Part shown: one piece after another, positions 18,704 to 27,978 of the stretch
Position numbering within the stretch: position 1 is the first letter of the stretch
Layout of the letters: each line of letters starts with the position of its first letter
NCBI GenBank assembly: GCA_024695625.1
Contig: JAILHV010000064.1
Span: forward strand, 1-64,000
From: Treponema sp.
GTDB taxonomy: Bacteria; Spirochaetota; Spirochaetia; Treponematales; Treponemataceae
DNA length: 64,000 bases
Reading direction: 5' to 3'
Position numbers and translations under genes: made by a program
Notes under the pieces: model-generated
Told to the model about the DNA's origin: nothing
The model's database searches: none
What the model saw: only the letters and a program-made list of their open reading frames with translations

Positions 18704-20470
18704 CTACTTGTTAAGAGACCAGAATATGTCATCATGAGACAGTTGTGCATTGGATTCAGCATAGTCAAAAGCTGTCTTTCCGTCGGAATCCTTTACAAGA
18801 GTCTTTGCGCCGCCGTCAAGAAGCACCTTCAGCGTTGAAGTTGAAGTGCAGTACTGGCATGCGTAGATGAGCGGAGTTTTTCCGTTCCAGATTCTGTTTA
18901 TCGGGATGCCCATGTCAATAAAGAGCCTGAGTTTTTCTTCTTTTACGCTGGCAGAGCCTGCCGTAGAAGTTATGGCAAGTATGAAGGCATTAAAGACTTC
19001 ATTCTCTGATGCAGAACGGTCCCTTAGCATGTAGTCCAGAACCTGAGGGTTTTCAGAATATTCTGCCGCCAAAAGAAGGGGAGTCGTGTTGTACTTGTTG
19101 CGTATGCGTACGGGGGCTCCGTTGTCCACGAGAAGCTGGATGCAGTTCATGTTGTTCTGGTAGCGGACTGCGTACATAAGTGCGCTCCATCCGTCATTGT
19201 CACGCTTCTTTACGTTTGCACCGGCCTTTATGAGCCTCTGCATCTCGCTGTAGTTTCCGGCCTTTGCAGCCCTCATCAGCTTGGTAATGCCGTGCACGTC
19301 GGCAAGGTCAATGTCTGCGGAGGCAAGGCCCGAAGCATCGTTTTCATCGCTTCCATAAGGCATTTCGTCTTCCGCATAGTCATAAAGGCTTGTGGGGGAA
19401 TAGTCATCCGCACTCTTTATCGGTTCCTTCGTTTCTGTATAGCCCGGGTCTTCCGGTTCAGCTACAACTATTGCGGGTGGCTCTTCCTCGACAACAGGCT
19501 TCTTGCCTGCATTTCCTGTAGCGCGAACCTGCGGCTTGAACCTGTCAACCGCACTTATCATTTCCGTGTTTGGGTTTTCAAGTGCATAATCGTAAACAGA
19601 CTTTCCGCTTTTGTCCAGGGCAGAAACACGCCCCTGCGTACCTGCATTGAATATGGTACCATCCTTTATGAGCCTTGAGAAAAGCTCTGGCTTGGTTCCG
19701 TACTGGGCACAGTACATTGCCGGAGTCCTTCCGTCTTCTGCAGTAGCGTCTATTGAGCAGCCTTCGTATACGGCACGGCCAACTTCGCTCCATTCGCGGT
19801 CATTTTTCAAAAGCAGCATGAGGAAAGTTTCCTTGTTTTCCCCGAATCTTGTGCGGGCAAGGGCAGGGTATGTGTAGAAGGCTTCCCTTATTTCCTTTTC
19901 GCTTCCTTTTTCCGCAAGGCCTATGTAGTATTTTTCAAGTGAAATCCTAGCTTCTTCCCCGCCGCTTGAAAGTGCGTATTCAGGCGCATATTTCTGGAGA
20001 ATCTCGGTAATTCCGCTTGCAGAATTCAGCTTTGCATAGTCAAAGGCTGTCTTTCCGCTCTTGTCCTTTCTGGTAACGCGCTGCTTCCTGCTTGAAATGG
20101 TTGAGGCATTGTAGGTGATTATCGTTTCAACAACTTCCGGGCTGGACGAGTACTGGGCCGCATACATAATGGGAGTCCTCTTGTCCTTAGCCTTGGTGTT
20201 AAGCATGGCACCCTTTTTGAGCAGAGTCTTTATGATTGAAATGTCGCGGTCGTTCTTGAGCGCGAGCATGATAAACGTTTCTTTGTTTGAACCGAATGTC
20301 ATTTCCGGCAGGGTCGGCGTTTTGGCTATAGCCTTCTCAATCTCGGCCTTGGAACCGTCCTTTGCAAGTGCTGCAAGGTCATCGTTCTTTGAAGCTGCAA
20401 ATACAGATATAAATGAGGCTGCTAATACTGCCAGTAAAAAAAGCTTTTTGAATTTTCCTGTCTGTTTCAT
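18704..20470 (-). CDS. Secreted ankyrin-repeat protein
   Basis: Signal peptide; ankyrin units (DNDGWSALMYAVRYQNNMNCIQLLVDNGA); long internal duplication. Confidence 0.85.
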   Translation of the reverse strand: MKQTGKFKKLFLLAVLAASFISVFAASKNDDLAALAKDGSKAEIEKAIAKTPTLPEMTFGSNKETFIMLALKNDRDISIIKTLLKKGAMLNTKAKDKRTPIMYAAQYSSSPEVVETIITYNASTISSRKQRVTRKDKSGKTAFDYAKLNSASGITEILQKYAPEYALSSGGEEARISLEKYYIGLAEKGSEKEIREAFYTYPALARTRFGENKETFLMLLLKNDREWSEVGRAVYEGCSIDATAEDGRTPAMYCAQYGTKPELFSRLIKDGTIFNAGTQGRVSALDKSGKSVYDYALENPNTEMISAVDRFKPQVRATGNAGKKPVVEEEPPAIVVAEPEDPGYTETKEPIKSADDYSPTSLYDYAEDEMPYGSDENDASGLASADIDLADVHGITKLMRAAKAGNYSEMQRLIKAGANVKKRDNDGWSALMYAVRYQNNMNCIQLLVDNGAPVRIRNKYNTTPLLLAAEYSENPQVLDYMLRDRSASENEVFNAFILAITSTAGSASVKEEKLRLFIDMGIPINRIWNGKTPLIYACQYCTSTSTLKVLLDGGAKTLVKDSDGKTAFDYAESNAQLSHDDIFWSLNK

Positions 20471-20665
20471 TCTTTAATTATATGTTCAACTTGGAATTCC
20501 GTCAAGCCATTATGCCCCAAACATCAAATACATGTCATTTTTTCAGTATTTTTTAATATTGCGGCACCTTCAATTTTTTACAGGAATGCATCAAAATAAC
20601 ACCTTTGCCTTTTTCGAGGACAAGCAGTGCCATGGGTTCATTCTTTGCATTGTAAAGTGACTACC

Positions 20666-20694
20666 TTGACTTCTTTTTTGCGATTTGATAATAT
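20666..20694 (+). promoter_or_regulatory. Promoter for rpsF operon (TTGACT-17-TAATAT)
   Basis: -35 at 20666-20671, -10 at 20689-20694. Confidence 0.75.
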
Positions 20695-20702
20695 AACATA
20701 CC

Positions 20703-20744
20703 CCTTGGAACTGCGCATGCAGTTCCCATTTTATGGCCGTAAGG
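20703..20744 (+). promoter_or_regulatory. Candidate ribosomal protein S6:S18 autoregulatory leader
   Basis: CCTT/AAGG outer pairing, GGAACTGC-GCAT-GCAGTTCC hairpin, 3' bulge containing CCG, next to the SD of rpsF. Confidence 0.5.
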
Positions 20745-20756
20745 AGATCATACAAA

Positions 20757-21050
20757 ATGAAAAAGTATGAACTTATGACAATTTATCCCCTCGAGGATGA
20801 AAAGTACAATGCAGGTCTTGAGACATTGCGTGCAGACCTCGCAAAATTCGGTGCGGAAATCGAAAAGGAAGAGCCTTTCGGAGACCGCGATCTTACTTAT
20901 GAAGTAAAAAAGCAGAAGAGAGGTCGTTTCCTCCTTGTCCACATCAAGGCAAATCCTGCAAAAATTACGGAATTGGACGCACAGTTCAAGTTCAACACAA
21001 ACCTTCTTAAGTATCTCTTTGTTGCAAAAGAAGAAGAAAAAGAAGCATAA
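20757..21050 (+). CDS. rpsF: 30S ribosomal protein S6
   Basis: MKKYELMTIYPLEDEKYNAGLE...; start at SD-proximal ATG. Confidence 0.95.
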   Translation: MKKYELMTIYPLEDEKYNAGLETLRADLAKFGAEIEKEEPFGDRDLTYEVKKQKRGRFLLVHIKANPAKITELDAQFKFNTNLLKYLFVAKEEEKEA

Positions 21051-21071
21051 GCTTTTTGAGGTTGGGTACCA

Positions 21072-21557
21072 ATGGCAACATCTGATTTAAATAGCGTGGT
21101 TTTAATAGGTCGCCTTACGCGAGACGCCGAATTGTCATACCTTCAGAGCGGAAGTCCGGTCTGCAAGCTGGGCATAGCTGTTAACCGCAGCCGCAAGGAC
21201 GGTGAACAGTGGATAAGCGAGGCCAACTTTTTTGACGTTACGCTGTTCGGCAAGTCAGGGGAAAGCTTAAAGCAGTATCTTACCAAAGGAAAGCAGATAG
21301 CAGTTCAGGGAGCACTCAAGCAGGACCGTTGGGAAAAAGACGGCCAGAAATTCAGCAAGGTGCAGATAGTCGCAAGCAACGTACAGCTTCTGGGTGGAAA
21401 GTCCGATGGACCATCCTCCTATTCAGGTCAGGGCGGCAGCGGCTACGCTTCACAAGGTCAGGGCGGATTTGCCCCAAGGCCAGCAGCTTCAGGCTATGTT
21501 CCCCAGGATGATTCTTCCATGGCGGGCAGCGAGTTCCCTGAAGACATTCCGTTCTAA
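21072..21557 (+). CDS. ssb: Single-stranded DNA-binding protein
   Basis: NSVVLIGRLTRDAELSYLQSG OB fold; acidic C-terminus EFPEDIPF. Confidence 0.95.
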   Translation: MATSDLNSVVLIGRLTRDAELSYLQSGSPVCKLGIAVNRSRKDGEQWISEANFFDVTLFGKSGESLKQYLTKGKQIAVQGALKQDRWEKDGQKFSKVQIVASNVQLLGGKSDGPSSYSGQGGSGYASQGQGGFAPRPAASGYVPQDDSSMAGSEFPEDIPF

Positions 21558-21599
21558 TCAGCGGGATGAATAAAAATTTGACATTTTAAGGAGAATAAT

Positions 21600-21911
21600 A
21601 TGTCAGACGAAATGAACGAAACAGAAGTAAAAGCAGAAGATATGGGTAAGGCAACACAGGGCCGCGAAGACGAAGGCCGCAATCCACGCGCAAAGGGCAA
21701 GGCATTCTTCCACAAGAAGGTCTGCCGCTTCTGTGGCAACAAGACAAAGATTGACTACAAGGATGCAGACGGACTCCGCCGCTTCACAACAGAGCGCGGT
21801 AAGATTCTTCCTCGCCGCATCACAGGAACATGTGCAAAGCACCAGAGAGAGCTCGCAAGGGCAATCAAGCGTGCACGCGCAATCTGCCTCCTGCCATACG
21901 TAGCAGACTAA
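21600..21911 (+). CDS. rpsR: 30S ribosomal protein S18
   Basis: [59 protein letters not shown]. Confidence 0.97.
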   Translation: MSDEMNETEVKAEDMGKATQGREDEGRNPRAKGKAFFHKKVCRFCGNKTKIDYKDADGLRRFTTERGKILPRRITGTCAKHQRELARAIKRARAICLLPYVAD

Positions 21912-21984
21912 ATCAAAACAAATCTGCCTGTCCGCGATCCGACTCCTGGTGACGCGCAGGCAGTAAATTTAATAGGAGCTAGAA

Positions 21985-22557
21985 ATGAAAGTTATCCTTA
22001 ATGATGATGTAAAGCATCTTGGTGAAATGGGTGACGTAAAGAACGTTGCCAATGGTTATGCAAGGAACTATTTGTTCCCCCGCATGCTCGCAGTTCCCTA
22101 CAATGTGGACACTGTAGCCTACTTTGAAGGCAAAAAGGCAGAAATCGAAGCCCGCAAGGAACAGAAGAGACAGGACAGCAAGTCCCTCAAGGAAAAGCTT
22201 GAGGCTCTTTCCATTGAACTCGTTGTTCCGGCAGGTGCAAACGGAAAGCTCTTCGGTGCAGTTACAAGCCAGACTCTTTCCGACTACTTCAAGAACAATG
22301 GTTTTGAGATTGAGCGCAAGAAGATTGAAATTCCTGGCCTCACAATCAAGAACATCGGTGCATACACTTTCAAGGTTCACCTTTACGAAGCATCCCTTGC
22401 AGAAGTAAAGCTCGAAGTAAAGGCACAGCCAATGGAAGACACTTCAAAGTCTTCTGCAAAGAAGGATTCAAAGAAGCAGGAAAAGGCTGCCGCAAAGGAA
22501 GCCCCTGCTGAAAGCGAAAAGTCAGAAGACAATGCTTCTGCAGAAAAGAACAACTAA
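21985..22557 (+). CDS. rplI: 50S ribosomal protein L9 (with Ala/Lys-rich C-terminal extension)
   Basis: MKVILNDDVKHLGEMGDVKNVANGYARNYLFPRMLA. Confidence 0.96.
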   Translation: MKVILNDDVKHLGEMGDVKNVANGYARNYLFPRMLAVPYNVDTVAYFEGKKAEIEARKEQKRQDSKSLKEKLEALSIELVVPAGANGKLFGAVTSQTLSDYFKNNGFEIERKKIEIPGLTIKNIGAYTFKVHLYEASLAEVKLEVKAQPMEDTSKSSAKKDSKKQEKAAAKEAPAESEKSEDNASAEKNN

Positions 22558-22589
22558 GTTCATCATAGAATAGCAATATTCAGACTTTA

Positions 22590-22634
22590 AACCCGTGGGA
22601 GGGCTGCAAATGCTGTCTTTTCCACGGGTTTTGG
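22590..22634 (+). terminator. Hairpin terminator between rplI and dnaB
   Basis: AACCCGTGGGA...TCCACGGGTTTT. Confidence 0.6.
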
Positions 22635-22651
22635 CGTAAAAGAGGCTTGCA

Positions 22652-23983
22652 ATGGATTTTAAGGACAAAGTTCCTCCTCATAATCTGGAAGCAGAAAAGG
22701 CTACGCTCGGAGCCATTCTTTTGGACTGGGGTTCAATCGGCGACGTAATAACCTATCTAAGGAGCGACAATTTTTACAGCCAGCAGAACCAGATTATTTT
22801 CGAAGCGATGACAGGCCTCTTTTCAAAGGGCATCCGTGGCGACATGCTTACCCTCATCGACGACCTTACAAAATCAGGAAACCTGGAAAAAGCTGGGGGG
22901 ACGGCATACGTATCAACCCTTACGGACACAGTGCCCACAAGTTCCAACGTTGACTATTACGCAAAAATCGTCCTTGACAATTCAACAAGGCGCAACCTCA
23001 TAAAAATATCCTCCGACATAAAATCCGAAAGCTTTGACGAAACTAAGGAAAGCCGAAAAATTCTCGAGGAAGCAGAGCAAAAAATATTCAAGCTTACCGA
23101 CGTAAATCAGGCCAACCAGGTCTTTTCAATGAAGGATGTCGTTCCCAAGACAATCCAGCTTATAGACTACCATTACAAGAACAAAGATTCCTGTTCGGGA
23201 ATTTCAACCGGATTTACAAAGCTTGACTCCATGACTAGCGGATTCCAAAACAGCGAAATGATAATAATCGGTGCGCGCCCCTCCATGGGTAAGACCGCAA
23301 TGGCCCTTTCCATGATGCAGCACATAGCAGTAGAAAAAAAGATTCCATGCGGCTTTTTTAGCCTTGAAATGTCAGCCGAACAGATAGGACAGCGTCTTTT
23401 GTCCCAGGTGGCCCGAATTCCTGGAACAAAGCTCAGGAGCGGCATGCTAAAAACCGAAGACTTCAAGAAACTACAGGATGCCGCAAATGTCTGCTTTGAT
23501 GCCCCCCTCTACATCGTGGACACCCCAAACATGAAGCTTCTTGACCTCCGCGCAATGGCCCGCCGCATGAGGGTAAACCAGAAAGTTCAAATTATATTTA
23601 TAGACTACATAGGCCTTATTACAAGCGAGCACGAGGAAGCCCCTGTGTATGAGCAGCAGTCGGCTATCTCAAAGTCGCTGAAGAGCCTTGCCCGCGAACT
23701 TGAAATTCCAGTGGTTGTCTTGTGCCAGGTAGCCAGAAACGCAGAGGGTGACGAGCCAAACCTTGCCCAACTGCGTGGTTCCGGTTCAATTGAACAGGAT
23801 GCCGATATGGTTATGTTCATTCATGGAGACCGAAAAAAGCAGCAGGAAGGGGAGGAATTCAACCCTGTTATGGACAGAAAGCTTATAGTTGCAAAGCAGC
23901 GTAACGGTCCAATCGGTGATGTAGAACTTCTTTTCCTTTCTTCATACACAAAATTCGAAAACAAGTCCAGGGAAGAAAGCTAG
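22652..23983 (+). CDS. dnaB: Replicative DNA helicase
   Basis: PPHNLEAEKATLGAIL, IIGARPSMGKTAMALSM, QLRGSGSIEQDADMVMF. Confidence 0.96.
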   Translation: MDFKDKVPPHNLEAEKATLGAILLDWGSIGDVITYLRSDNFYSQQNQIIFEAMTGLFSKGIRGDMLTLIDDLTKSGNLEKAGGTAYVSTLTDTVPTSSNVDYYAKIVLDNSTRRNLIKISSDIKSESFDETKESRKILEEAEQKIFKLTDVNQANQVFSMKDVVPKTIQLIDYHYKNKDSCSGISTGFTKLDSMTSGFQNSEMIIIGARPSMGKTAMALSMMQHIAVEKKIPCGFFSLEMSAEQIGQRLLSQVARIPGTKLRSGMLKTEDFKKLQDAANVCFDAPLYIVDTPNMKLLDLRAMARRMRVNQKVQIIFIDYIGLITSEHEEAPVYEQQSAISKSLKSLARELEIPVVVLCQVARNAEGDEPNLAQLRGSGSIEQDADMVMFIHGDRKKQQEGEEFNPVMDRKLIVAKQRNGPIGDVELLFLSSYTKFENKSREES

Positions 23984-24044
23984 TCTCCTTCTTTTGGACT
24001 ACATGCCATTTATTACTGTGCCTAGGCGTAAGCTTTATATGCAA

Positions 24045-24077
24045 AAAGGCTGACTGTATCTTCTACAGCCAGCCTTT
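24045..24077. terminator. Bidirectional terminator between convergent dnaB and the P83/100-like gene
   Basis: AAAGGCTGaCTGTatcttctACAGcCAGCCTTT. Confidence 0.75.
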
Positions 24078-24111
24078 CTGTTAGGAGTTTAGCTTTTTTT
24101 CTAGATTTTAC

Positions 24112-26013
24112 CTATTTTGCAGGTGTAATCGTAGCTTTTGCAGTATTTTCGTTTACAATGCCTGTAAGAGTTGCAGGTCCTGCAGTAACCTGTGACAAAT
24201 CCTTAAGGTTCAGAAGAACAACCGGTCCTTCTGCAGACATTACAACAAGTCCCTTTGGTGTTACGGTAATAGGTGTGTTGCTGATTACCGGAACCGGGCT
24301 CTTAAGAAGCAGGTTAACCTGGCTGTCATACTTTGCTACAACCCACTTGCCACCGTCCTTTATTACACAGTAGAAGTTTGTTCCGTCTGTAGTAAGAACA
24401 GAATCTTCTGCTACAACTTCGTTGCTTTCCTTCTGGATTTCCATCCTCTTTGAGTCGATAAGGCAAAGCTTTACGGCTGCATTGTTGGTGCTCAGTGTCT
24501 CACCGCAAACAGCAAGGTACATTACTGGAGTTGCAAGGGCGTCGCTGTCCATAGAAAGTGCGCTTGTTCCGTCTGCTTCAATGGCTACCGGGTAGATTGA
24601 CCTTCCGCGGATTACGTTTACAGGAGATTCCCTAAGGATTACGCCGCTTGTGGTGTCGATGCGGATCATCTTGCTAAGGAGAGTCTCTTCGTCCGTAAGC
24701 TTAAGGCCGATAACGGAATTCTTGTTGTCAAGGTCTTCAAGTTCCGCTGCAAGGAGGCGCTGCTGGTCTTTTGCAATCTCTGTGCGCTCCTTCTGGGCTT
24801 CTGCCTGCTTCTTGTCGGAAATTGACTGCTGGTCGCTTGCCTTTTTCTGTGCATCTGCAACAGCCTTTGACTGGTCGGCAGTCTTCTTGGATTCTGTTTC
24901 TGCTGCTGACTTCTTAGAGTCTGCGTCTTTCTGCTTCTGGTCTGCTGCCTTCTGCTTTTCGTCTGCAGCCTGTTTTGCAGCCTGAGCCTTCTTTTCGGCT
25001 TCTTCAGCCTTCTTCTTTGCATTTTCTGCGGCCTGCTGCTTCTGCTTGTTGTCTGGATCGTTCTTTGCGTCGTTGGCAGCCTTTTCTGAGTTCTTCTTTG
25101 CAGCATCAGCGTCTTTCTGTGCCTTGTCTGCATTCTTCTTTGCGTCTTCAGATGCCTTCTTTGCGTTGCTTGCGTCTTTCTGTGCCTGGTTTGCGTCCTT
25201 GTTTGCAGCGTCAGACTTCTTCTTCTGCTCTTCAAGCTGCTTGTTTTTCTGGGCGGCATCTTCTGCGGACTTCTGGGCCTTGTTTGAATAGTCCTCAGCC
25301 TCACGCTCCTTAATGTCAACCATGTTCTTGCGCTCGTCAATACCACGGTCGTCCTTTTCGCGCATAGAGTCAATTACGCGCTTGTCGCTGATTGCTGAAG
25401 TATCAACGGCAGAAAGGCTGGAGTTCATGTCGAAGAGAGGAATTACAATCTGTGAGTTTCCAGGCCATTCATCCCACTTTGTGGAAAGACCGCACTTGTC
25501 TGCGGTAAGGTTCTGCACGACTACATTCTTGTAGCGTTCTGTAAATACCTTTATGTTCTTGCGGTAGACAGCGTTGTATACAGTTACGAAGGTGGAAATT
25601 GTGGCTGCATCATTGCTGTTGTAGCCGTATGCCCCCATGAGGTAGCCCTGGATGATTCTGCGGAGGTTACGAACGTGGTCAACCTGGGCGTTTTCATTGA
25701 TAAAAAGGATGTCCGCATCAAATTTTGATTTTTCGGAAGGGTCTATGGCATGTATTACGGAATACTTTGCGCCTTTTCCGTAGGTTGCGGCGGAATTAAG
25801 GTTTGCGGCAACCTGTCTTCCAAGTCCAGTTCCTATAGAACGGATTGCGTCTACAGTCTCAATGTAGGCGTGCGGTCCCATATAGTTTTCAAATGTAACG
25901 ACTTCGTTTCCTATGCTTCGGATTTCATCTTCATCAACTTCAAGTGCAGATATCGTAGTCAGCAATGTAAGTGCAACTACGGCAGCCATTGATGCTAATT
26001 TATAAATTTTCAT
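24112..26013 (-). CDS. P83/100-family spirochaete protein with Lys/Ala-rich coiled-coil
   Basis: Signal peptide; EVVTFENYMGPHAYIETVDAIRSIGTGLGR N-domain; about 150-aa K/A/D/Q-rich low-complexity helix; beta-rich C-terminus. Confidence 0.8.
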   Translation of the reverse strand: MKIYKLASMAAVVALTLLTTISALEVDEDEIRSIGNEVVTFENYMGPHAYIETVDAIRSIGTGLGRQVAANLNSAATYGKGAKYSVIHAIDPSEKSKFDADILFINENAQVDHVRNLRRIIQGYLMGAYGYNSNDAATISTFVTVYNAVYRKNIKVFTERYKNVVVQNLTADKCGLSTKWDEWPGNSQIVIPLFDMNSSLSAVDTSAISDKRVIDSMREKDDRGIDERKNMVDIKEREAEDYSNKAQKSAEDAAQKNKQLEEQKKKSDAANKDANQAQKDASNAKKASEDAKKNADKAQKDADAAKKNSEKAANDAKNDPDNKQKQQAAENAKKKAEEAEKKAQAAKQAADEKQKAADQKQKDADSKKSAAETESKKTADQSKAVADAQKKASDQQSISDKKQAEAQKERTEIAKDQQRLLAAELEDLDNKNSVIGLKLTDEETLLSKMIRIDTTSGVILRESPVNVIRGRSIYPVAIEADGTSALSMDSDALATPVMYLAVCGETLSTNNAAVKLCLIDSKRMEIQKESNEVVAEDSVLTTDGTNFYCVIKDGGKWVVAKYDSQVNLLLKSPVPVISNTPITVTPKGLVVMSAEGPVVLLNLKDLSQVTAGPATLTGIVNENTAKATITPAK

Positions 26014-26096
26014 AAATCCTCCAAAAATAACTTTATATAATCATTATAACACTATTTGTTTTAAAACAAAAGTGTCTTGTTGCAAAATTTATTCAT

Positions 26097-27947
26097 TTAA
26101 AAGCCGATTTCAATGAATTTTTCAAGAGTTTTCCGCGCATATTCCCTTGTAGCCTTGCCGTACTGGGGGCTAAGAAGCCTTGTTATGGTTGCTTTTCCCT
26201 TTGCAAAGAAGGCCGGACGCCCCATAAAGCGGCAAATTTCAAAGGTTGCGTCACAAATGGCTATGTGGACGCTTTCGTTGGAATTCTTTAGGGAATACTT
26301 TTTTGCAATCGCCTCCATTGCACTCAGCATCCTTGCATCCGGGTCGTAGGCGGAAATTCCCGCGCTTTTTATGACTTCGGCAAGAACAACCGGATCCCTT
26401 ACCTTTTCCAGCAGTTCTGCAAAGTATTTCTGGTACATTCCGGTGCCGGAATTTGCCGCAAGCGAAAGGACCGTCCTTGTATAGTCAAAATCCTTGCAAA
26501 AGAAGGGCTGCTCCGTGTTCTGCTGGGAATTAAGGGTTGTCCACGCCAGTATCATTTCCGAAAGCTCGTTTTTTAGCACAGGAATCCAATCCTTTTCGCG
26601 GGTGCCGAATTTTCCTTCGCCGAATGAATTCAGTATGTCTTCCGCATGCTCTGGGCTTATGACGGGCCCCGAAACATTCGTGGAGTGAAGGTCGGTCTTT
26701 TCGTAGAAAGTGTTGTAGTCCCTGTTATTCTTTGGATGATAAGAACTTATGTCTGGCGAAAAGCCTATGTTCTGCCTTATTCTGTAGCCTTCTATAACCC
26801 AGTCCCTCATGCAAAGGCCTATGTTGCCGGAATCAGTGGGGAAAAAATAAGTCCACTTCTTTGACGGATTGAAGGTGGCTTTCCACAAGGGCTCTCCTTC
26901 CGGCATGTAGCAGCAGGCATGGCTACCGTCTGCAAGCACAAGCCCCTGCAGGGTTCGACCGGCGTAGGTTAGGGCATTCGGACTAAAATCTGTCTTGTAG
27001 ACATGCTTCTGGCTTCCGTCCAAAACGCCTATCTGTATTGCCGTAGCGGGGCTTCCCGTAAGAAGAAGGGCAGTTGAAGGTGAAAATCCTTCCGTTATAA
27101 TCCTTGTTGGGGCAGAAAGTCCCTGCTGTCCTGCCATTACAGCCCATTTTGAATAGGGTTTGCCGTCTTTTTCCGCACAAAGTCCTGTTGCACCGTCCGC
27201 AAAAGAGACCAAGGCTCCAAAAAAGCACTGTTCAACCTGGACAACCTTTCCGGAAAAGCAGAATTCATCGCTTACTTCGCCAAAAGGAGTGACCGTAACC
27301 GCAACGCTCTTTCCGTCAACCTCTTTGTTAATGAATACAAGAACAGACCCCTCGTTAAGCTCAACTATAGGCAGAGAAGTGTTCTGCTCAGGAAGGGGAA
27401 TGTTCCAGCGGCAGATTCCCTTTATGCCAAAGCAGGCAATGTCCGAGTCACCGCGGACGTAAATGCGCCCGTCGCGCCCGGGAAGGGGTGCCTCCGTTAC
27501 GGAAAAGCCTGAATGGGCAGTCCAAACCAAAAGTCCCCCCGGGTTCATCATGTTAAGGTCGCCGTCTTTGCTTATTATGTAAATCATGTCGGATGCGCCA
27601 ACGGAAATAAGCGGTTTTAGGCGAGCGTTAATTCCGCGCTCCCACATTATCTTTCCGTCGTGGTCAAAGGCACAGACCATCTTTCCTTCTTCTACGGCAG
27701 CATAGCCAAAGCTGTTCCGTACGGGCTGGCAAAGAATGCTCCCCCCAGTAACAGTAACCCAGCTTGGAAGGGTGTACTTTAGGTCTACAACCTGAACTGT
27801 TGGCGAAAGATCCTCTTCTTCTGCCTCTTTTTGGGAAGGCAGGTCTTTTTCCGCCTTTTTTGCCGCTTGTCCAAAGGAAAATCCGGCCACAAAAAGAAAT
27901 GCAAGTGAGGATACAAAAACTTTTTTTATAATTGCTTCTATATACAT
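26097..27947 (-). CDS. PQQ-like beta-propeller repeat protein, secreted
   Basis: Signal peptide; repeated blades (GYAAVEEGKMVCAFDHDGKIMWERGINARLKPLISVGASDMIYIISKDGDLNMMNPGGLLVWTAHSG). Confidence 0.7.
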   Translation of the reverse strand: MYIEAIIKKVFVSSLAFLFVAGFSFGQAAKKAEKDLPSQKEAEEEDLSPTVQVVDLKYTLPSWVTVTGGSILCQPVRNSFGYAAVEEGKMVCAFDHDGKIMWERGINARLKPLISVGASDMIYIISKDGDLNMMNPGGLLVWTAHSGFSVTEAPLPGRDGRIYVRGDSDIACFGIKGICRWNIPLPEQNTSLPIVELNEGSVLVFINKEVDGKSVAVTVTPFGEVSDEFCFSGKVVQVEQCFFGALVSFADGATGLCAEKDGKPYSKWAVMAGQQGLSAPTRIITEGFSPSTALLLTGSPATAIQIGVLDGSQKHVYKTDFSPNALTYAGRTLQGLVLADGSHACCYMPEGEPLWKATFNPSKKWTYFFPTDSGNIGLCMRDWVIEGYRIRQNIGFSPDISSYHPKNNRDYNTFYEKTDLHSTNVSGPVISPEHAEDILNSFGEGKFGTREKDWIPVLKNELSEMILAWTTLNSQQNTEQPFFCKDFDYTRTVLSLAANSGTGMYQKYFAELLEKVRDPVVLAEVIKSAGISAYDPDARMLSAMEAIAKKYSLKNSNESVHIAICDATFEICRFMGRPAFFAKGKATITRLLSPQYGKATREYARKTLEKFIEIGF

Positions 27948-27978
27948 TTGCTTGTATTGCTAAGCTGTAAGCTTTCTC

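Noticed and set aside
20586-20660. 24-codon ORF (MHQNNTFAFFEDKQCHGFILCIVK) upstream of the rpsF promoter
   Set aside because: Too short and without a clear promoter or properly spaced SD; could be a remnant, but not supportable.
24666-25373. Long R/T/Q-rich antisense ORF (235 aa)
   Set aside because: Shadow ORF opposite and in another frame of the low-complexity P83/100 coiled coil; composition is an artefact of repeat codons.
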